A DNA stretch of 6,465 nt. It comes from JAZDLC01 sp043802345 (GTDB taxonomy: Bacteria > Planctomycetota > B15-G4 > JADJEK01). The DNA is taken from NCBI GenBank assembly GCA_043802345.1, contig JAZDLC010000387.1, positions 1 through 6,465 of the forward strand, given 5' to 3'. This document shows positions 5,915 to 6,465 of the stretch, piece by piece. How positions within the stretch are numbered: the stretch's first letter is position 1; each line of letters begins with the position of its first letter. The notes beneath the pieces are model-generated. The model was not told where the DNA came from and did not search any database. It saw only the letters and a program-made list of their open reading frames with translations. The translations under genes were made by a program, and so were the position numbers.

Positions 5915-6465
5915 ATGGAGCGAGACGTCGTGACTGAACAGGATCAAGAGGCCGTTGACTCAGGCGCTTCCGAGACACCATCGGAGCCGGTGGAACCTGT
6001 CAGCATGGAAGCCCTTGCCGCGGCCTTTGCCCCGGCGGTCCCGGCTGCCGAGGTGAAGCTTTCTCCCCGCGCGCCCGTCAAGGGCGGTTTCGTGTGGGGG
6101 ACGGGACGCCGCAAGTCATCGGTCGCTCGCGTTCGCATCAAGGACGGAACCGGGGTGATCGAGGTGAACTCCAGGAAGATGGAGGCGTTCTTCCCCACCG
6201 AACAGGCGCAGCGCATCGTGACCAAGCCGCTGCGGGCCACGGAGACGCTCGAGAAGTACGACATCTTTGCCAACGTGAATGGCGGGGGCATCACGGGTCA
6301 GGCCGGAGCGGTTTCGCTCGGGATTGGCCGAGCCCTGAAGGGGATCGAGCCGTCGCTGGAAGCTGCCCTGCGCGAAGGCGGCTTCCTGACCCGGGATAGC
6401 CGGATGAAGGAGCGCAAGAAGTACGGGCTGCGAGGCGCGAGGCGCGCATTCCAGTTCTCGAAGCG
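5915..6465 (+). CDS. rpsI: 30S ribosomal protein S9 with N-terminal extension (stop codon outside window)
   Basis: A small-subunit protein whose C-terminal tail reaches the ribosomal P site and contacts tRNA. The frame is not closed: the last bases read FQFSKR with the Arg codon cut after two bases. Since S9 proteins end in SKR, only one base and the stop codon are missing. Numbered from the ATG at 5915, the core starts at WGTGRRKSSVARVRI (61-75), followed by NVNGGGITGQAGAVSLGIGRAL and the basic tail SRMKERKKYGLRGARRAFQFSKR. Residues 1-60 precede the core and are acidic, then Ala/Pro-rich, unlike E. coli S9 (130 residues, almost no extension). The start is uncertain. The ATG at 5915 has aaggg (5905-5909) 5 bases upstream; the in-frame GTG at 5930 has ggag (5917-5920) 9 bases upstream and would give MTEQDQEAV. 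A third in-frame ATG at 6005 lacks a good site. Confidence 0.96.
   Translation, partial: MERDVVTEQDQEAVDSGASETPSEPVEPVSMEALAAAFAPAVPAAEVKLSPRAPVKGGFVWGTGRRKSSVARVRIKDGTGVIEVNSRKMEAFFPTEQAQRIVTKPLRATETLEKYDIFANVNGGGITGQAGAVSLGIGRALKGIEPSLEAALREGGFLTRDSRMKERKKYGLRGARRAFQFSK

Noticed and set aside
1..6465. CRISPR array, insertion sequence, integrase or toxin-antitoxin module
   Set aside because: No direct repeats with spacers, no transposase or integrase motif and no toxin-like small gene pair were seen; gene content is housekeeping.

Overview
The window is GC-rich bacterial chromosome of housekeeping character. It has six protein genes, no RNA gene, no mobile element and no CRISPR array. The combination of a two-domain (67K-type) SppA, a compact bacterial Ski2-like helicase and a ribosomal protein S9 with a long N-terminal extension before a WGTGRRK core suggests Planctomycetota or a neighbouring phylum. 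That placement is an inference from protein style only, with low to moderate confidence.

Layout: positions 1-1669 (+) hold the 3' part of a signal peptide peptidase gene (sppA), cut by the left edge. A 104-bp convergent gap follows, with a perfect 17-bp hairpin. Positions 1774-3762 (-) encode a 662-residue Ski2/Mtr4/HelY-like superfamily 2 helicase. A 314-bp divergent intergenic region (3763-4076) separates it from a rightward series: an unrecognised 87-residue protein (4077-4340), an FtsQ/DivIB-like membrane protein with a POTRA domain (4378-5337), rplM (L13, 5458-5895) and rpsI (S9, 5915 to the right edge). The S9 gene is complete except for the last base of its final codon and the stop codon.

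rplM and rpsI, 19 bp apart, are the classic L13-S9 operon. The 87-residue gene and the FtsQ-like gene are 37 bp apart and probably cotranscribed. A promoter-like sequence overlaps the FtsQ-like stop codon and could give L13-S9 its own start. The most interesting feature is the FtsQ-like protein paired with an orphan small helical protein, next to ribosomal genes rather than in a division/cell-wall cluster. No clearly new multi-gene system is visible. Several long antisense open frames are judged to be GC-driven shadows.
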